Positions 28,782 to 38,587 of a stretch of 64,000 nt of DNA are shown one piece after another. A program made the translations under genes and the position numbers. The DNA comes from Rhizobiaceae bacterium CPCC 101076 (GTDB lineage: Bacteria; Pseudomonadota; Alphaproteobacteria; Rhizobiales; Methylopilaceae): the NCBI GenBank assembly GCA_003347645.1, contig QDFX01000014.1, forward strand, positions 49,129 to 113,128, in the 5' to 3' direction. Under the pieces are notes generated by a model, which did not search any database, was not told the DNA's origin, and saw only the letters and a program-made list of their open reading frames with translations. How positions within the stretch are numbered: the stretch's first letter is position 1; each line of letters starts with the position of its first letter.

Positions 28782-29876
28782 ATGTCATCGATCACCCGCA
28801 GAACTTTCACGCAAGGCGCCCTCGCGGGTTCCGGCCTCGCAATGGGCGGCCTGATGGCGCCCGGCATGATCCGCCCGGCGGTGGCCGCGGATCGGCTCAT
28901 GGTCGTCCAGTGGGGCGCCCAGTGGATCGACGTCTCCAAGCAGCTTCTCACCAAGTACCAGCAGACCAGTGACACGCAGGTCGCCTGGGAACTGCATTCG
29001 GGCGGTGCGGCGGCGGTGGTCGCCAAGATCAAGGCGACGTGGCCGAACACCCAGTACAACGTGCTGTCGGTGTGGGACCCGGTGTTCCGTTCGCTGATGG
29101 CGGAGGATTGGCTGGTTCCGGTCGACGAGAACATCGTCACCAACCTCAAGACGATCCCGGACCAGTTCATCCAGAAGAACGCGGCCGGCCAGAAGATGAC
29201 GATCCCGCTCAGCACGGCGGGTGCCTTCTGGGGCTATCGCGAGGACCTGCTGCCGGGCGGTTTCGAGTCGATCGAGGACCTGCTGAAGCCGGAGTTCAAG
29301 GGCAAGCTCTGCGTGCCGTATCCGATCAACCTGACGGGCCTGTTCATCGTCAGCTGCGCCATCCAGCGCGGGGGCGACGAGAAGAATGCGGAGCCGGGCT
29401 GGGAGTTCGTGAAGGAACTCGCCAAGGCCGGTCAGATCGGCGAAATCTGCACCAGCAATTCCGAGTACATCAATGCGATGGCGACCGGCCAGTACTCGGT
29501 CGGCTTCTGGAACAATGGCGGCTGGTTCGCGACCGCGAAGAACTTCCCGGTGAAGATCATGAACCGGATGCCGGACAACAAGGGCTTCCTCTACAATGAA
29601 GGCTTTTGCGTCCTGAAGGGCGCGCCCGAGAAGGCGGCGTTCGAGTTCGCGAACTTTTTCGCCGATCCCGCGAATAACGAAATCTACAACATGAATCTTG
29701 GCTCGGGACCGACCCAGCCGACCGCCAAGACCAACCCGAAGCTCGATGGCTGGTATTACGCGCCGGACGAGCTCGGCAAGCACGCCTACTTCGCCGATTT
29801 CGCCTATCTCGGGAAGGTGATGAACGAGTGGAATGCCCGGTGGGAGAAGGAAATCGTCCCGCTGGTGCGCGGCTGA
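28782..29876 (+). CDS. Periplasmic substrate-binding protein, PotD-like, Tat-exported
   Basis: 364 residues. A twin-arginine signal (RRTF at 6-9, cleavage near AVAA) precedes a type II binding-protein fold of the spermidine/putrescine (PotD/PotF) group. Tat export suggests folding before transport. First gene of the rightward operon, followed after 72 nt by two permeases and an ATPase. Ligand likely a cationic or N-rich small molecule; not provable from sequence. Confidence 0.88.
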   Translation: MSSITRRTFTQGALAGSGLAMGGLMAPGMIRPAVAADRLMVVQWGAQWIDVSKQLLTKYQQTSDTQVAWELHSGGAAAVVAKIKATWPNTQYNVLSVWDPVFRSLMAEDWLVPVDENIVTNLKTIPDQFIQKNAAGQKMTIPLSTAGAFWGYREDLLPGGFESIEDLLKPEFKGKLCVPYPINLTGLFIVSCAIQRGGDEKNAEPGWEFVKELAKAGQIGEICTSNSEYINAMATGQYSVGFWNNGGWFATAKNFPVKIMNRMPDNKGFLYNEGFCVLKGAPEKAAFEFANFFADPANNEIYNMNLGSGPTQPTAKTNPKLDGWYYAPDELGKHAYFADFAYLGKVMNEWNARWEKEIVPLVRG

Positions 29877-29948
29877 CACTCAAGGTGACGGCTGCGGCTG
29901 GCGCCTCCCATCCTTCTGGTTTGAGACATCCCGGTTGAGGCGCGCTCG

Positions 29949-30806
29949 ATGAAGCGACCAGGCCTGACTGCATCCATGCTGTGGCCGGCATTGATCGTCA
30001 TATTGCCGCTGCTGTTCGGTCCGTTGCTCGTGCTCCTGCACGAGAGCCTGAAGCCGCACATCGCCGGCCGTGTAGGCGGCGATGCGACGAGCGCGCTGAC
30101 GCTTGAGAACTACGCGCTCCTCGCCGGACCGGAATACGCGCAGTACTTCCTCGACACATTCCGGATCGGCCTGATCAGCACCGTGCTGGCGCTGATGCTG
30201 GGCTATCCCATGGCGCATTTTATCGTACGCCGCGCGTCGCCGATCATGCGCCGCATCCTGATCGCCTCGCTGATTGGCACGCTGTTCCTGAGCCTGATCG
30301 TCCGCATCTACGCGATCTCGATGACGTTCGGCTCGCTTGGTCCGCTGGCCGGGTTCAGCCGCCTGCTGGGCATTGCGCCGACGAGCCCGAGCGTGGCGGA
30401 GCTGATGGTCGTGCTCGGCCTGCTGAACACCACGATGCCGCTCGTCGCGCTGACGCTGATCGGCACGATCCAGAACATCAATCCGAGGCTCGAAGACGCC
30501 GCACTGTCTCTCGGCGCGCCGCACTGGAAGACGTTTGTCCAGATCACGCTGGCGATGAGCGTTCCGGGCATCCTGTCGGCGGGCATTATCGGCTACGCGT
30601 TCTGCATCAGCAATCTCGTCGTGCCGATGCTGGTTGGGCGCGGCTTCGTGCTGTTCGTCTCGAACCTGATCTATTTCCGGTTTTCGGAGGTGGCGAATTT
30701 CCCGAGCGGGGCCGCTCTGTCGATCGTCATGATGGTGATCTCGCTCGGCATCTTCTACGGCCTGCTGCATCTTGTACGTACGCAGTGGCAGGAGGCGGGC
30801 AAATGA
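29949..30806 (+). CDS. Polyamine-type ABC permease (PotB-like)
   Basis: 285 residues, six predicted membrane segments, EAA loop DAALSLGAPHWKTFVQITLAMSVPG. Overlaps the next permease gene by ATGA. Forms the channel with the PotC-like partner. Confidence 0.9.
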   Translation: MKRPGLTASMLWPALIVILPLLFGPLLVLLHESLKPHIAGRVGGDATSALTLENYALLAGPEYAQYFLDTFRIGLISTVLALMLGYPMAHFIVRRASPIMRRILIASLIGTLFLSLIVRIYAISMTFGSLGPLAGFSRLLGIAPTSPSVAELMVVLGLLNTTMPLVALTLIGTIQNINPRLEDAALSLGAPHWKTFVQITLAMSVPGILSAGIIGYAFCISNLVVPMLVGRGFVLFVSNLIYFRFSEVANFPSGAALSIVMMVISLGIFYGLLHLVRTQWQEAGK

Positions 30807-31627
30807 CCAAGCGCCTCGCGGACGCGCTGTTCGGCTCCGTCTACTACCTCTTCCTCGCGAGCTTCATCGGCTTCTCGGCGATCCCGGTGGTCGTGGCGAT
30901 CGTCCTCTCGTTTGATGCGCGAAGTTTCATCGGGCCGTTTCCACCGACGGCCTTTTCGCTGCAATGGTACGAGAAGTTCCTCGCCGACGACTACTATTAC
31001 CAGGGGCTTGCCACGAGCCTTTTGGTGTCCGCAATCGCGACGGTCGCCTCGACCGTTCTCGGTGCACTGGCTGCACTCGGGCTCGACCGGGCCGGCTTCC
31101 GGGGGCGTAAGGTGCTGCAGGCCATCCTGCTGTCGCCGCTGGTCGTTCCGAACGTCGTCCTCGGCTTCGGCATCCTGATGTTCGCGAGCCGGCTCGGCAT
31201 CATCGACGGCATGCCGCGGCTGATCATGGGGCACGTCCTGATCACGTTCCCCTATGTGATGCGGACCACGGCGGCATCGCTGGTCGGCATTCGCTCCAGC
31301 TATTACGAGGCGGCTCTGAGTCTAGGCGCGCGTCCGTGGAAGGCGCTGCTGCAGATCACCCTGCCACTGGCGCGCACCGGTATCGTCGCGGGCGCGATCT
31401 TCGCCTTCGTCACCTCGTTCGACGATGTCGGCATCAGCCTGTTCCTGTCGGACGCGTTCACCTTCACGCTGCCGGTGGCGATCCTGGCGCAGATGCGGGC
31501 GAACCTCGACCTGACCATCGCCGCACTGTCCGTCATCTTCATCCTTGCCACCATCCTCATCATCGTCCTGCTCGACCGGCTTGCGGGACTGGACGCCGCC
31601 GTCGGGCGCGGCGTTTACGGGCGCTGA
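30803..31627 (+). CDS. Polyamine-type ABC permease (PotC-like)
   Basis: 274 residues from ATG 30803, overlapping the upstream stop by ATGA, with GGAGG upstream; an earlier in-frame start was rejected. Six membrane segments and EAA loop EAALSLGARPWKALLQITLPLARTG. Second channel subunit. Confidence 0.9.
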   Translation: MTKRLADALFGSVYYLFLASFIGFSAIPVVVAIVLSFDARSFIGPFPPTAFSLQWYEKFLADDYYYQGLATSLLVSAIATVASTVLGALAALGLDRAGFRGRKVLQAILLSPLVVPNVVLGFGILMFASRLGIIDGMPRLIMGHVLITFPYVMRTTAASLVGIRSSYYEAALSLGARPWKALLQITLPLARTGIVAGAIFAFVTSFDDVGISLFLSDAFTFTLPVAILAQMRANLDLTIAALSVIFILATILIIVLLDRLAGLDAAVGRGVYGR

Positions 31628-31630
31628 CAC

Positions 31631-32710
31631 ATGGCAGTTCTGGACCTTCAGCACATCAGGAAGAGCTTCGGCTCGTTCACCGCCGTGGACGACGTGACCT
31701 TCGAGGTGAACAAGGGCGAAATCGTCGCGCTACTGGGCCCGAGCGGCTGCGGCAAGACGACGACGTTGCGCATGATCGCGGGCTTCGAGCGGCCCGACAG
31801 CGGCCGGATCTTCATCGGCGGCGCGGACATGGAGCTTCGGCCGCCCTACGAGCGCAATGTCGGCCTCGTGTTCCAGGACTATGCCCTGTTTCCGCACATG
31901 ACTGTGGCCGAGAATATTGCCTTCGGCATGAAGAACAGGGGGACGCCGAAAAACGAGATCGCTCCCCGCACGCTGGAGGTCCTGCAGCAGGTCCAGTTGC
32001 CCGGCGTCGAAAACCGCAGGCCACACGCATTGAGTGGCGGGCAGCAGCAGCGGGTGGCGCTGGCGCGGGCGCTCGTCACGCGGCCCGACATCATGCTGCT
32101 GGACGAGCCGCTGTCGAACCTCGACGCCAAGCTTCGGCTTCAGCTGCGGCGCGAGATCCGCACCATTTTGGCCTCTTTCGAGTGCACGTCGATCATCGTC
32201 ACGCACGACCAAGAGGAAGCGATGGGGCTGGCCGACCGCATCGTCCTGATGAACCGGGGCCGCATCGAGCAGATCGATACGCCGGCGCGGCTCTATCAAT
32301 CGCCGAAGACTTTGTTCGCCGCCGATTTCATCGGCCATGCGAACTGGATTCACGGGACGCTCTCGAAAGCGGCCGGCGATGCCGGGATCGTCGCGACGCC
32401 GGTTGGCGATGTTCGTGTGACGATGCGCCAAGGCTCGCCCGAGCAGGGACCGGTGACGCTCTGCATACGGCCGGAACGGCTGGCGATCACGGATGGCACA
32501 GTGGAGCCCGCGACCCGGATGCAGGCGATTGCCGAGAGCGTCGATATCGTCGGCGCGGATGTCCGCCTCTGGTCGCGCCTGAAGGACGGGACGCTCGTGC
32601 AATCGCTCGACAAGAATATCGGTCGCGCGATGCCGCAGCCGGGCAGCGAGGTCATGCTTGGGTTCGGCCCGGACGATTGCGTCGTCCTGCCCGCGAGTGA
32701 CGCGGCGTGA
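31631..32710 (+). CDS. Polyamine-type ABC transporter ATPase (PotA-like)
   Basis: 359 residues. Walker A GPSGCGKTT, signature LSGGQQQR, Walker B IMLLDEPLS, then a C-terminal TOBE-type domain (CIRPERLAI). Starts 3 nt after the PotC-like stop and its own stop overlaps the next gene's GTG (GTGA), so transport and hydrolysis genes are tightly coupled. Confidence 0.92.
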   Translation: MAVLDLQHIRKSFGSFTAVDDVTFEVNKGEIVALLGPSGCGKTTTLRMIAGFERPDSGRIFIGGADMELRPPYERNVGLVFQDYALFPHMTVAENIAFGMKNRGTPKNEIAPRTLEVLQQVQLPGVENRRPHALSGGQQQRVALARALVTRPDIMLLDEPLSNLDAKLRLQLRREIRTILASFECTSIIVTHDQEEAMGLADRIVLMNRGRIEQIDTPARLYQSPKTLFAADFIGHANWIHGTLSKAAGDAGIVATPVGDVRVTMRQGSPEQGPVTLCIRPERLAITDGTVEPATRMQAIAESVDIVGADVRLWSRLKDGTLVQSLDKNIGRAMPQPGSEVMLGFGPDDCVVLPASDAA

Positions 32711-34212
32711 GCAGGCATCAGCCGTTCGTCATCCGCGGCGGTCTCGTCGCCACTCCCGGCGACGAGGCGGTGCGGCACGCCGATATTCTCGTGATGGACG
32801 GGGTGATTGCCGAGATCGGCGCGCCGGGCTTTGAGGTTTCCGACGGCGTCGCGGAAATGGACGCCTCGGACCGGCTGATTATCCCCGGCCTCGTCAATGC
32901 GCATACACACAGCCATCTCGCCATAGCCAAGGGCGTGTCGCGCTCGTGGACGCTCGAACTGCACCTGCACAACGGGCCGTGGACCGGCGGCGGGCAGCGG
33001 TTTGAGGATCGCTATCTGCTGGCGCAGGCCTCGGCGGCAGAGATGCTGCTGAAGGGCTGCACCGCCTGCTACGACCTCGTCCTCGAACTTCCGGCGCCGA
33101 CGCCCGAGGGCATGTTCGCGACGGCCGCGGGCTTCGCCGATGCTGGGATGCGGGCGGTAATTGCGCCGATGATGGCCGACCGCACCTTCTGGCGGGCGAT
33201 CCCGGGCCTCCGCAATGCGCTGCCGAAAGAGCTGCGCGCTACCGTGGACAGCATCACGCTCGCGACAAAAGACGTATCATTAGCGGCGTGCGAACGGATG
33301 CTGGAGGACTGGCCGTTCGACCGCTCGGTCGTCCGGCCGGCGCTGGCGCCGACGATCCCGCTTCATTGCTCGGACGATTTCTGGACCGGCTGCCGCGACC
33401 TTGCCGAGAAGCATGGCGTCGGCATGCAGGCGCATCTGGCCGAGTCGAAGGTGCAGGCGGTCGCGGGTGCGGCGAGCTACGGACGCAGCCTGACGGCGCA
33501 TCTCGATTCACTCGGCGTGCTAGGCAGCCATTTCACGGCGGCGCACGGGGTCTGGCTGGATAGGCACGACCTGGACATCCTCGCCCGGCGCGGGGCCTGC
33601 GTCGCGCACAATCCGTCCAGCAATTTCCGGCTTGGTAGCGGCATCGCCGATGTTCCGGCAATGCGATCCGCCGGGATCTGCGTCGGCATCGGCAGCGATG
33701 CGTGCAGTTGCTCGGACCACCAGAACCTGTTCGAGACGATGCGGCTTGCCTCATACCTGTCGCGCACCGCCTCGCATGAGCCAAACGATTGGCTGACGCC
33801 CCGCGACGTGTTCGGGATGGCGACGCGCGGTAGCGCGCGGGCGCTAGGGCTGCAGGATGTGACCGGAGACATCCGCCCCGGCCTTGCCGCGGATCTGGTG
33901 CTTCTCGATCTGGCATCGGTCAATTTCACGCCGCTGAACGACGCGCTTTACCAGCTCGTCTTCGCGGAAGAGGGGCGCAGCGTCGACCGCGTCATGGTTG
34001 GCGGCCGTGTCGTCGTCGAGGGCGGTGAACTCGTCACGATCGACTACCCGGAGCTTCGACGGAAACTCAACAACCGCGCCAAGGCGATCTTCGAGGCGAA
34101 CGCGCCGCGCAAGGCTGCCCTCGCGGCGCTCGAACCCTTCGTGAAGCAGTATTGCATCGGCCTCGCGCAGGGGCACCGGCAGGTGGATATCGGGGGGCTC
34201 GGCGATGAATGA
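32707..34212 (+). CDS. Amidohydrolase (AtzB/TrzA-like)
   Basis: 501 residues from GTG 32707 overlapping the ATPase stop. Metal-hydrolase motifs: HTHSH (H66 and H68) in LVNAHTHSH, AHLAES, AAHGVWLD and GSDACSC. Relatives remove amino or chloro groups from purine-, pyrimidine- or s-triazine-like rings. The stop lies inside the start of the GAF gene (8-nt overlap). One of three amidohydrolases in this operon, so the pathway probably needs several hydrolytic steps. Confidence 0.85.
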   Translation: MSRHQPFVIRGGLVATPGDEAVRHADILVMDGVIAEIGAPGFEVSDGVAEMDASDRLIIPGLVNAHTHSHLAIAKGVSRSWTLELHLHNGPWTGGGQRFEDRYLLAQASAAEMLLKGCTACYDLVLELPAPTPEGMFATAAGFADAGMRAVIAPMMADRTFWRAIPGLRNALPKELRATVDSITLATKDVSLAACERMLEDWPFDRSVVRPALAPTIPLHCSDDFWTGCRDLAEKHGVGMQAHLAESKVQAVAGAASYGRSLTAHLDSLGVLGSHFTAAHGVWLDRHDLDILARRGACVAHNPSSNFRLGSGIADVPAMRSAGICVGIGSDACSCSDHQNLFETMRLASYLSRTASHEPNDWLTPRDVFGMATRGSARALGLQDVTGDIRPGLAADLVLLDLASVNFTPLNDALYQLVFAEEGRSVDRVMVGGRVVVEGGELVTIDYPELRRKLNNRAKAIFEANAPRKAALAALEPFVKQYCIGLAQGHRQVDIGGLGDE

Positions 34213-34681
34213 CAATCGCTTCCCAATCGTCCCGGAGCTGGAGGCGATCCTGCGCACGCTGATGGCCGAGACTGGGGCAATGCGCTGCACGGTTCGCGTC
34301 GATCATCCGGCCGCGGCCCTGAGCGTCAACGTGCCGTGCGCCGAGGTCCTGGCGCCTGGCGGCGTGTCGATGATGGGCAATTTCTCGGCCGATCACCGCA
34401 GGGCGCTGACGGTCCGTCGGGTCGAGGCGACCCGAACGACGCTGATCCAGGGCGATGTCTTCGCCGACCCCGCGCTGGCACCGCCGCCGGCCCTGGTCCA
34501 GGAGTTCGGCACGAAGGCGCAGATGGTGGCCCCGCTGATCGGCGATGACGATTACCTTTTCGGCTGGGTGTCGGCGCATTTCGCGGAGGGGCCGCGCGTG
34601 TTCTCGGACGCCGACATTGCCGCGATGGAGCGCGCGCGGCAGGCCGTGCTCGGCTTATCCGGCCTTCCGGTGGAGCGCTGA
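34205..34681 (+). CDS. Stand-alone GAF domain protein inside the amidohydrolase operon
   Basis: 158 residues, overlapping the amidohydrolase genes on both sides (8 nt with the one before, next start directly after its stop). The sequence from about 15 to 150 is a single GAF-like domain (TLMAETGAMRCTVRVDH, QMVAPLIGDDDYLFGWVSAHF). There is no output domain. In such a compact operon it may bind a pathway metabolite, assist an enzyme or have an undescribed catalytic role. Function unknown. Confidence 0.75.
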   Translation: MNDNRFPIVPELEAILRTLMAETGAMRCTVRVDHPAAALSVNVPCAEVLAPGGVSMMGNFSADHRRALTVRRVEATRTTLIQGDVFADPALAPPPALVQEFGTKAQMVAPLIGDDDYLFGWVSAHFAEGPRVFSDADIAAMERARQAVLGLSGLPVER

Positions 34682-36037
34682 ATGTCGGACGCCCGGCGGC
34701 CATCACACGTCGACATCCTGATCGAGGACGCCCACATTCTGACGGGCGACCTGATGCGGCCGTCCATCCCGCATGGGCGGATCGGCACGTCAGGCAACCG
34801 GCTCGTCCTGGTCGAGGCCGTCGAGGATGGGCCGCCGCCCATCGCCGCGCAGACGATCGGCGGGCGCGGAATGCTCGCGATCCCGGGCCTGATGAACGTC
34901 CATACCCATTCCGTCCTGTCGCTGATGCGCGGAACGGCCGAGGACATGGGATTTGCGCCGGCCTATACGAAGGGCGTTCCGCAGGGCCATGTCATTTCGG
35001 CGGCGGAGGCGGTCGCGCTGGCCCGGCTCGGCGCGCTCGAATCCCTGAAATTCGGCTCGACGCTCATCAACGATATGTATGTCCATGTCGAGGAGACGCT
35101 GCCGGCGATGGCTGAACTCGGGCTTCGCGTAGTGGCGAGCGACCGCATCCATGACGTGGACTTCTCGCGCGTCTCGCAAGGCTTATGGGTCTATGACGCC
35201 GCTATCGGCCGCCGTTCACTCGATCGCTGCCTTGCACTTGCCGACCGTTATCAGGGCTCGTTCGATGGCCGGGTGAATGTCGTAATCGGGGCGCATGCGC
35301 CGGATACGTGTTCCCGCGACTTCCTGATGGAGATCCGGGCCGCCAGCGAGCGGCACGGTCTGCGCGTGTCCACGCATCTGTCCCAAAGCAAACTCGAAGT
35401 CGATTTCATCCAAGAGCGGGAAGGCTGCACGCCGACCGAACTCCTGGACGATATCGGCCTTCTCAACGACCGCCTGATCGCCGCGCACTGCATCGTGCTG
35501 AACGACAGCGATATCGCACGTGCCGGTGCGGCCGGCATCAACGTCGCGCATGTGCCGAAGGGCAATGCCGGCGGCGGGATGATAGCGCCGACGCGCAGGC
35601 TGCGCGCCGCCGGTGCCAATCTCGCGCTCGCGACCGATAATCTGCTCGGCGACATGGTGGAGGCGATGCGCTGGGCGCTGTGCATCGGACGCCTGCAGGC
35701 CGGCACGGTGGAACCCGACTGGCAGCCGGAAGACGTGTTCGCGATGGCGACGATGAATGGTGCCCGCGCGCTCGGCCTCGACGGCGAGCTTGGATCATTG
35801 GTGCCGGGCAGGAAGGCCGATGTCGTGCTGATGCACATCGACCGGCCGAGCTTCGTGCCGCTGATCGATCCGCTCGGAAATCTCGTTCACTGCGGGCAGG
35901 GCAGCAATGTCCGCGATGTCATCGTCGATGGCGTGATCCGTGTGCGCGACGAAGCAGCGGTCGGCGTCGACGAGGCGGCCATCATGGCCGATGCGCAGAA
36001 GGCCAGCGAAAACCTGTGGCGGCGAGCAGCCGCCTGA
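34682..36037 (+). CDS. Amidohydrolase (chlorohydrolase/deaminase-like)
   Basis: 451 residues, beginning immediately after the GAF stop. HTH of the metal site at 74-76 (LMNVHTHSVLSLMRG), STHLSQS, AAHCIVLN and the metal aspartate in ATDNLLGD. Same superfamily as its neighbours but clearly diverged from them, so not a recent duplicate. The substrate is unknown. Confidence 0.85.
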   Translation: MSDARRPSHVDILIEDAHILTGDLMRPSIPHGRIGTSGNRLVLVEAVEDGPPPIAAQTIGGRGMLAIPGLMNVHTHSVLSLMRGTAEDMGFAPAYTKGVPQGHVISAAEAVALARLGALESLKFGSTLINDMYVHVEETLPAMAELGLRVVASDRIHDVDFSRVSQGLWVYDAAIGRRSLDRCLALADRYQGSFDGRVNVVIGAHAPDTCSRDFLMEIRAASERHGLRVSTHLSQSKLEVDFIQEREGCTPTELLDDIGLLNDRLIAAHCIVLNDSDIARAGAAGINVAHVPKGNAGGGMIAPTRRLRAAGANLALATDNLLGDMVEAMRWALCIGRLQAGTVEPDWQPEDVFAMATMNGARALGLDGELGSLVPGRKADVVLMHIDRPSFVPLIDPLGNLVHCGQGSNVRDVIVDGVIRVRDEAAVGVDEAAIMADAQKASENLWRRAAA

Positions 36038-36058
36038 TCGTTCGAGGAGCTAGGACGA

Positions 36059-37288
36059 ATGGATCTCATTGTCAGGAATGCCCGTCTTCCGAACGAGCCC
36101 GCGTCAACCGTGGATATCGGCATCGATGGCGGGCGCATCGTGGCAATTGAGCATTTCCTCGCCGCCGACGGAGAGGTGCTCGATGTCGGCGGCCGGCTGG
36201 TGGCGCCGGGATTCATCGAGACGCATATCCATCTCGACAAATCGTGCATTCTCGAACGCTGCAACGCCCAGCGCGGCGACCTCAGCGAAGCGATCTCCGA
36301 AGTCGCCAAGGCCAAGGCAGGCTTCTCCGCCGAGGACGTCTACGAGCGCGGCCGCCGTACGCTGGAAAAATGCATCCTCAACGGCACGACGCGGATGCGA
36401 ACGCAGTTGGAGGTCGATCCCGGAATCGGGCTGCGCGGGCTCGAAGGCGTGCTGTCGCTGATCGAGGATTATCGCTGGGCGATCGACGTCGAGATCTGCG
36501 TGTTTCCGCAAGAAGGGCTGCTCAACAATCCCGGCACCGACGAGCTGATGGTCGAGGCGCTTAGGCGCGGAGGTCGCGTCGTCGGCGCAGCGCCCTATAC
36601 AGACAGCGATCCGCACGGGCAGATTGACCGGGTGTTCGAAATGGCCCGGGAATTCGATGTCGATATCGACATGCATCTCGATTTCGGCCCGACCGCCGAC
36701 ACACTCGATCTCGACTATGTCTGCGAACTGGCGGACCGTTTCGGCTGGGGCGGCCGGACGACGATCGGCCATGTCACCAAGCTCGCTGCCGCGAGCCCCG
36801 AACGCTTCGCGGCCGCGGCGCGCCGGATGAGCGATTCAGGCGTGGCGCTGACGGCGCTGCCTTCGACTGACCTGTTTCTGATGGGACGCGACCACGACTG
36901 CAACCAGACGCGCGGCGTGACCCACACGCACAAGCTTCTCCATCATGGCGTAAACTGCTCGTTGTCGACGAACAACGTGCTCAACCCGTTCACGCCGTTC
37001 GGCGATTGCTCGCTGATCCGGATGGCCAATCTGAACGCCAATATCTGCCACATCGGCGCGACCAGCGACATTCGCGAGTGCTTCAGCATGATCACCGACC
37101 GGTCGGCGAGGCTGATCAATGCGAAGGACTACGGCATAGAAATCGGCAAGACGGCGGACTTCGTCGTCATCGACTGCTCGACTCCCGAGGAGGCGGTGGC
37201 CGAACTGGCGCCCGTGCTTTTCGCCTACAAACGGGGAAAAAGGACGATGACACGCCCTGCCGCGACCCTGCATCGGCCGCAGGTCTAG
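36059..37288 (+). CDS. Amidohydrolase (cytosine deaminase / AtzC-like)
   Basis: 409 residues. The site ETHIHLDKS (H56, H58) and late motifs DMHLDFG, IGHVTKL and STNNVLNPF are typical of the cytosine deaminase and N-isopropylammelide amidohydrolase branch. It should deaminate or dealkylaminate a pyrimidine- or triazine-like ring. Follows the previous gene by 21 nt and precedes the amidase by 3 nt. Confidence 0.85.
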   Translation: MDLIVRNARLPNEPASTVDIGIDGGRIVAIEHFLAADGEVLDVGGRLVAPGFIETHIHLDKSCILERCNAQRGDLSEAISEVAKAKAGFSAEDVYERGRRTLEKCILNGTTRMRTQLEVDPGIGLRGLEGVLSLIEDYRWAIDVEICVFPQEGLLNNPGTDELMVEALRRGGRVVGAAPYTDSDPHGQIDRVFEMAREFDVDIDMHLDFGPTADTLDLDYVCELADRFGWGGRTTIGHVTKLAAASPERFAAAARRMSDSGVALTALPSTDLFLMGRDHDCNQTRGVTHTHKLLHHGVNCSLSTNNVLNPFTPFGDCSLIRMANLNANICHIGATSDIRECFSMITDRSARLINAKDYGIEIGKTADFVVIDCSTPEEAVAELAPVLFAYKRGKRTMTRPAATLHRPQV

Positions 37289-37291
37289 CCC

Positions 37292-38527
37292 GTGCCTCGA
37301 TCGAAAGTCTCAGCCGTCAGGCCGCCGGACGATCCGTTCGGGGCGTTTTGCCAAGACAACCATGTTGTCCACGCCGGGGCGGATGACGGACCGCTTCGCG
37401 GCCTGACCTTCGCCGCGAAGGACGTCTTCGACATCAAGGGAAGCCGCACCGGGTTTGGCCATCCCGCCTGGCTAGATTCGCACCCTCCGGCAACTGAAAC
37501 GGCGACGGCAGTGACGCGTCTCCTCGATGCCGGAGCGACGCTCGCCGGCCGGGCGATCAGCGACGAGCTCTGCTATTCGTTGTCGGGAGACAATTTCCAT
37601 TACGGCACCCCGACCAATCCCCGCGCCCCGGGGCGGCTCCCCGGCGGATCGTCGAGCGGGTCCGCGGTTGCGGTTGCCGGCGGTCTCGTGGACTTTGCGA
37701 TCGGGACCGATTGCGGCGGCTCTGTGCGCGTTCCCGCGAGCTATTGCGGCTTGTTCGGCATGCGCCCGACCCATGGGCGGATTCCGCTGCACGGAGTGTC
37801 GCGTTTTGCGCCGCGCTTCGACACCGTCGGCTGGTTCGCGCGCGATGCGAATACGTTGCAGACTGTCGGGCAGATTTTGCTTGGCGCGGGCGGGCGGGTC
37901 GCGCCGTTCCGGCGCCTGCTGATTGCCGAGGATGCCTTCGAACGGGCCGATCCCGACGTTCGCCAAGCGCTGGAGCCGGGCATTGCCGCGCTCAGGAGCC
38001 AGTTTCCGGTTCATGCCGGGGCCGTGCTGAGCGCCGACGGCCTGGGCAAATGGCTCGAGACGTTCCTGATCGTCCAGGCCGGAGAGATCTGGGCGTCGCT
38101 CGGTGGCTGGGTCAGGAGCCAGAGGCCGGTTTTCGGAGAGGGCGTGCGCGAGCGGTTTGACCTCGCGTCGCAGATCGAGGCGGACGAGCTGAAGGTGGCG
38201 CGCGATCGAGCCGCCGATATTGCCTCGTCGCTCGCGGAGACGATCGGTGAGGGCGACCTGATCGCCCTGCCGACTACTCCGTGTCCTGCTCCGTGGCGGG
38301 ACATGGCATTGGAGGACATCCAGGTCGAATACCGGCAAAAGGCGATGGCGCTCCTGTGCTCGTCGGGACTCGGCGGGCTGCCGCAGCTGACAATTCCCGT
38401 CGGCACTGTGGATGGCGCGCCCGTTGGCCTATCGATCATGGGACGGCGCGGTGCCGACTCGGCTTTGCTTCAACTAGCGGTTGATGTGTTCGGAGACATA
38501 TCGGCTGACCGGCCGCCACGCGCGTAA
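37292..38527 (+). CDS. Amidase, amidase-signature family
   Basis: 411 residues from a GTG 3 nt after the preceding stop. Catalytic Lys43 in AKDVFDIKG, the cis-serine in GGSSSGS (119-124) and the nucleophile in CGGSVRVPAS (Ser144) form the Ser-cisSer-Lys triad. AtzE, the carboxybiuret hydrolase of cyanurate breakdown, belongs to this family, as do many other amidases, so the exact amide is open. Likely acts late in the pathway, after ring cleavage or side-chain removal. Confidence 0.85.
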   Translation: MPRSKVSAVRPPDDPFGAFCQDNHVVHAGADDGPLRGLTFAAKDVFDIKGSRTGFGHPAWLDSHPPATETATAVTRLLDAGATLAGRAISDELCYSLSGDNFHYGTPTNPRAPGRLPGGSSSGSAVAVAGGLVDFAIGTDCGGSVRVPASYCGLFGMRPTHGRIPLHGVSRFAPRFDTVGWFARDANTLQTVGQILLGAGGRVAPFRRLLIAEDAFERADPDVRQALEPGIAALRSQFPVHAGAVLSADGLGKWLETFLIVQAGEIWASLGGWVRSQRPVFGEGVRERFDLASQIEADELKVARDRAADIASSLAETIGEGDLIALPTTPCPAPWRDMALEDIQVEYRQKAMALLCSSGLGGLPQLTIPVGTVDGAPVGLSIMGRRGADSALLQLAVDVFGDISADRPPRA

Positions 38528-38587
38528 AATGGGCGCTCAGGATATGGCAGTAGTAGGATCCGGCGTCAGGACGCCGGGAAACAGGGC

